64,000 nt of DNA, taken from the NCBI GenBank assembly GCA_024138015.1, contig JAMXBB010000010.1, positions 8,313,378-8,377,377 of the forward strand, read 5' to 3'. A program made the translations under genes and the position numbers. Shown here piece by piece: positions 63,000-64,000 of the stretch (positions are counted from its first letter, which is position 1; the number at the start of each line of letters is the position of its first letter). Under the pieces are notes generated by a model. That model saw only the letters and a program-made list of their open reading frames with translations, was not told the DNA's origin and searched no databases. The stretch comes from Lumnitzera littorea. Taxonomy: Eukaryota > Streptophyta > Magnoliopsida > Myrtales > Combretaceae.

Positions 63000-64000
63000 G
63001 TTGTTGGGTGTGGTGAATAAACCCTAAAACCCCTGTTTTTCTGAAGGAAGGTTGTAATTTGTATGGGAAAAACCACAAAGGCGTGGTGGCTAGTAGTGTT
63101 TTCGCAGGGGGGGACTGCCATTGAAGTTTGGACATGGTCTAGGTTTGTCCCTCGCTTCTTGCTGACCGGTCTGTGTATCGGTTCAGTCCCATGGGTTTAT
63201 GTTCCAAGCCACAATACAAACCGAAGTCTGAGTCACAAATCGGTTCGTTTTCATATTCAATTTCAGTGCAAAATCGGTTCAGTTTCCATAAGCTAACTAA
63301 AATGAGTCAGCTAGGGTTTAGTTATCTCAAACAGTCCGTTGCAGAAAATGGATTTTAGGTCAATTTACGGTTTAGTATGACTTTGTGCTTTATCATAGGC
63401 CTGCATGCAATAAAACCGGCGTGGCCAAATCGTGTCAAATTCGAAAAAATTGCCACGACACAAGACAAGCCTGATGGGCCATACATATAGCCTAACTGCC
63501 TTGATTAGACCGGATAAGATTTTCCTTCAACATTGTAATTTGTAATATATAAATATATGGGCGCATTTCATATATATCAAATTTATAAAAAAATTTATAT
63601 AATTATAAATTATATGAAAAAATTATTAAAATACATTTCCTATATTGTATCATTGCTATAAACAATTGTATACCACGTGATGTCAATACAAATACATAGG
63701 TGCAAATGTATTATTATTATATTTTTAAAATGAAACATACATATTATGTTAGTATTGTATTTTGAAAATACGATATTAATATAAATAGCTATTATTCATC
63801 TGCAACATAGTAACAGTATTTTGGTAATATATTTTTTTATCTAATTTATATTTATATAATCTTTATTAATTTTAATAACAAACATATAAATTTCTATAAA
63901 TATTACATATTTATATTTCCTTCTATATTATTAATAAACAAATGGGGAGAGTTTAGCTTTAACTTTATTAGTCTTTGTACGCATAATGTGTGTACTTAAA
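63000..64000. other. MPP-alpha upstream region and AT-rich flank
   Basis: 63000-63060 is the probable 5' leader, with an AAACCCTAAAA motif (plant telobox-like) at about 63018-63030. 63110-63400 contains repeated CGGTTC/CCGGTC words resembling hAT subterminal sequence, without definable ends. 63540-64000 is very AT-rich with no gene. Confidence 0.45.

Noticed and set aside
1..64000. Prokaryotic systems: CRISPR arrays, operons, phage defence loci
   Set aside because: No regularly spaced repeats, no gene clusters, and clear spliceosomal introns show this is a plant nuclear sequence.

Overview
The window is plant nuclear DNA, almost certainly from a eudicot. It is AT-rich, and its genes are interrupted by introns with plant-type GT..AG borders. 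Gene-poor stretches are filled with decayed LTR retrotransposons, LINEs and small hAT-type DNA elements. There are no bacterial operons, CRISPR arrays or viral genomes. I reconstructed three intact protein-coding genes by joining exons by hand; all three are on the minus strand.

(1) 20631-30061: an 8-exon gene for the Rpc31/RPC7-type subunit of RNA polymerase III (210 aa). Its 5.9-kb intron 4 holds a decayed Ty3/gypsy element, a hAT-type element, a TG-rich tandem repeat and a LINE RNase H relic. (2) 41774-45094: a 2-exon mitochondrial pentatricopeptide-repeat (PPR) protein (659 aa) that looks like the counterpart of Arabidopsis At1g51965/ABO5. (3) 50776-62993: a 13-exon gene for the alpha subunit of the mitochondrial processing peptidase (505 aa). 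Its 6.9-kb intron 8 is a nest of a LINE, an oppositely oriented gypsy fragment and a small LTR element. Every exon join of the three genes keeps the reading frame, and the predicted lengths fit the families.

Layout: 1-20.6 kb is gene-poor. It has a possible 5' leader of an off-window gene near 400-960, hAT-type elements, AT-rich DNA, and a Cassandra-like element whose terminal repeats carry 5S-rRNA-like sequence (11.3-11.9 kb). 20.6-30.1 kb is the Pol III gene. 32-38.6 kb is a long decayed LINE with ORF1, endonuclease, reverse transcriptase and RNase H. 40.7-41.3 kb is a decayed partial copy of exons 6-8 of the nearby processing-peptidase gene. 41.8-45.1 kb is the PPR gene. 45.1-50.8 kb is AT-rich intergenic DNA with repeat relics. 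50.8-63.0 kb is the processing-peptidase gene.

The PPR and processing-peptidase genes both act in mitochondria. As far as I recall, their likely Arabidopsis counterparts also lie close together (At1g51965 and At1g51980), so this pair may be conserved microsynteny. I found no clearly undescribed multi-gene system. The most interesting signals are genome-evolution ones: the 5S-carrying terminal repeats, the hAT family with 8-bp target duplications, a tandem duplication that appears to have copied the tip of a hAT element, a GC-AG intron, the partial processing-peptidase copy, and the nested intron insertions.
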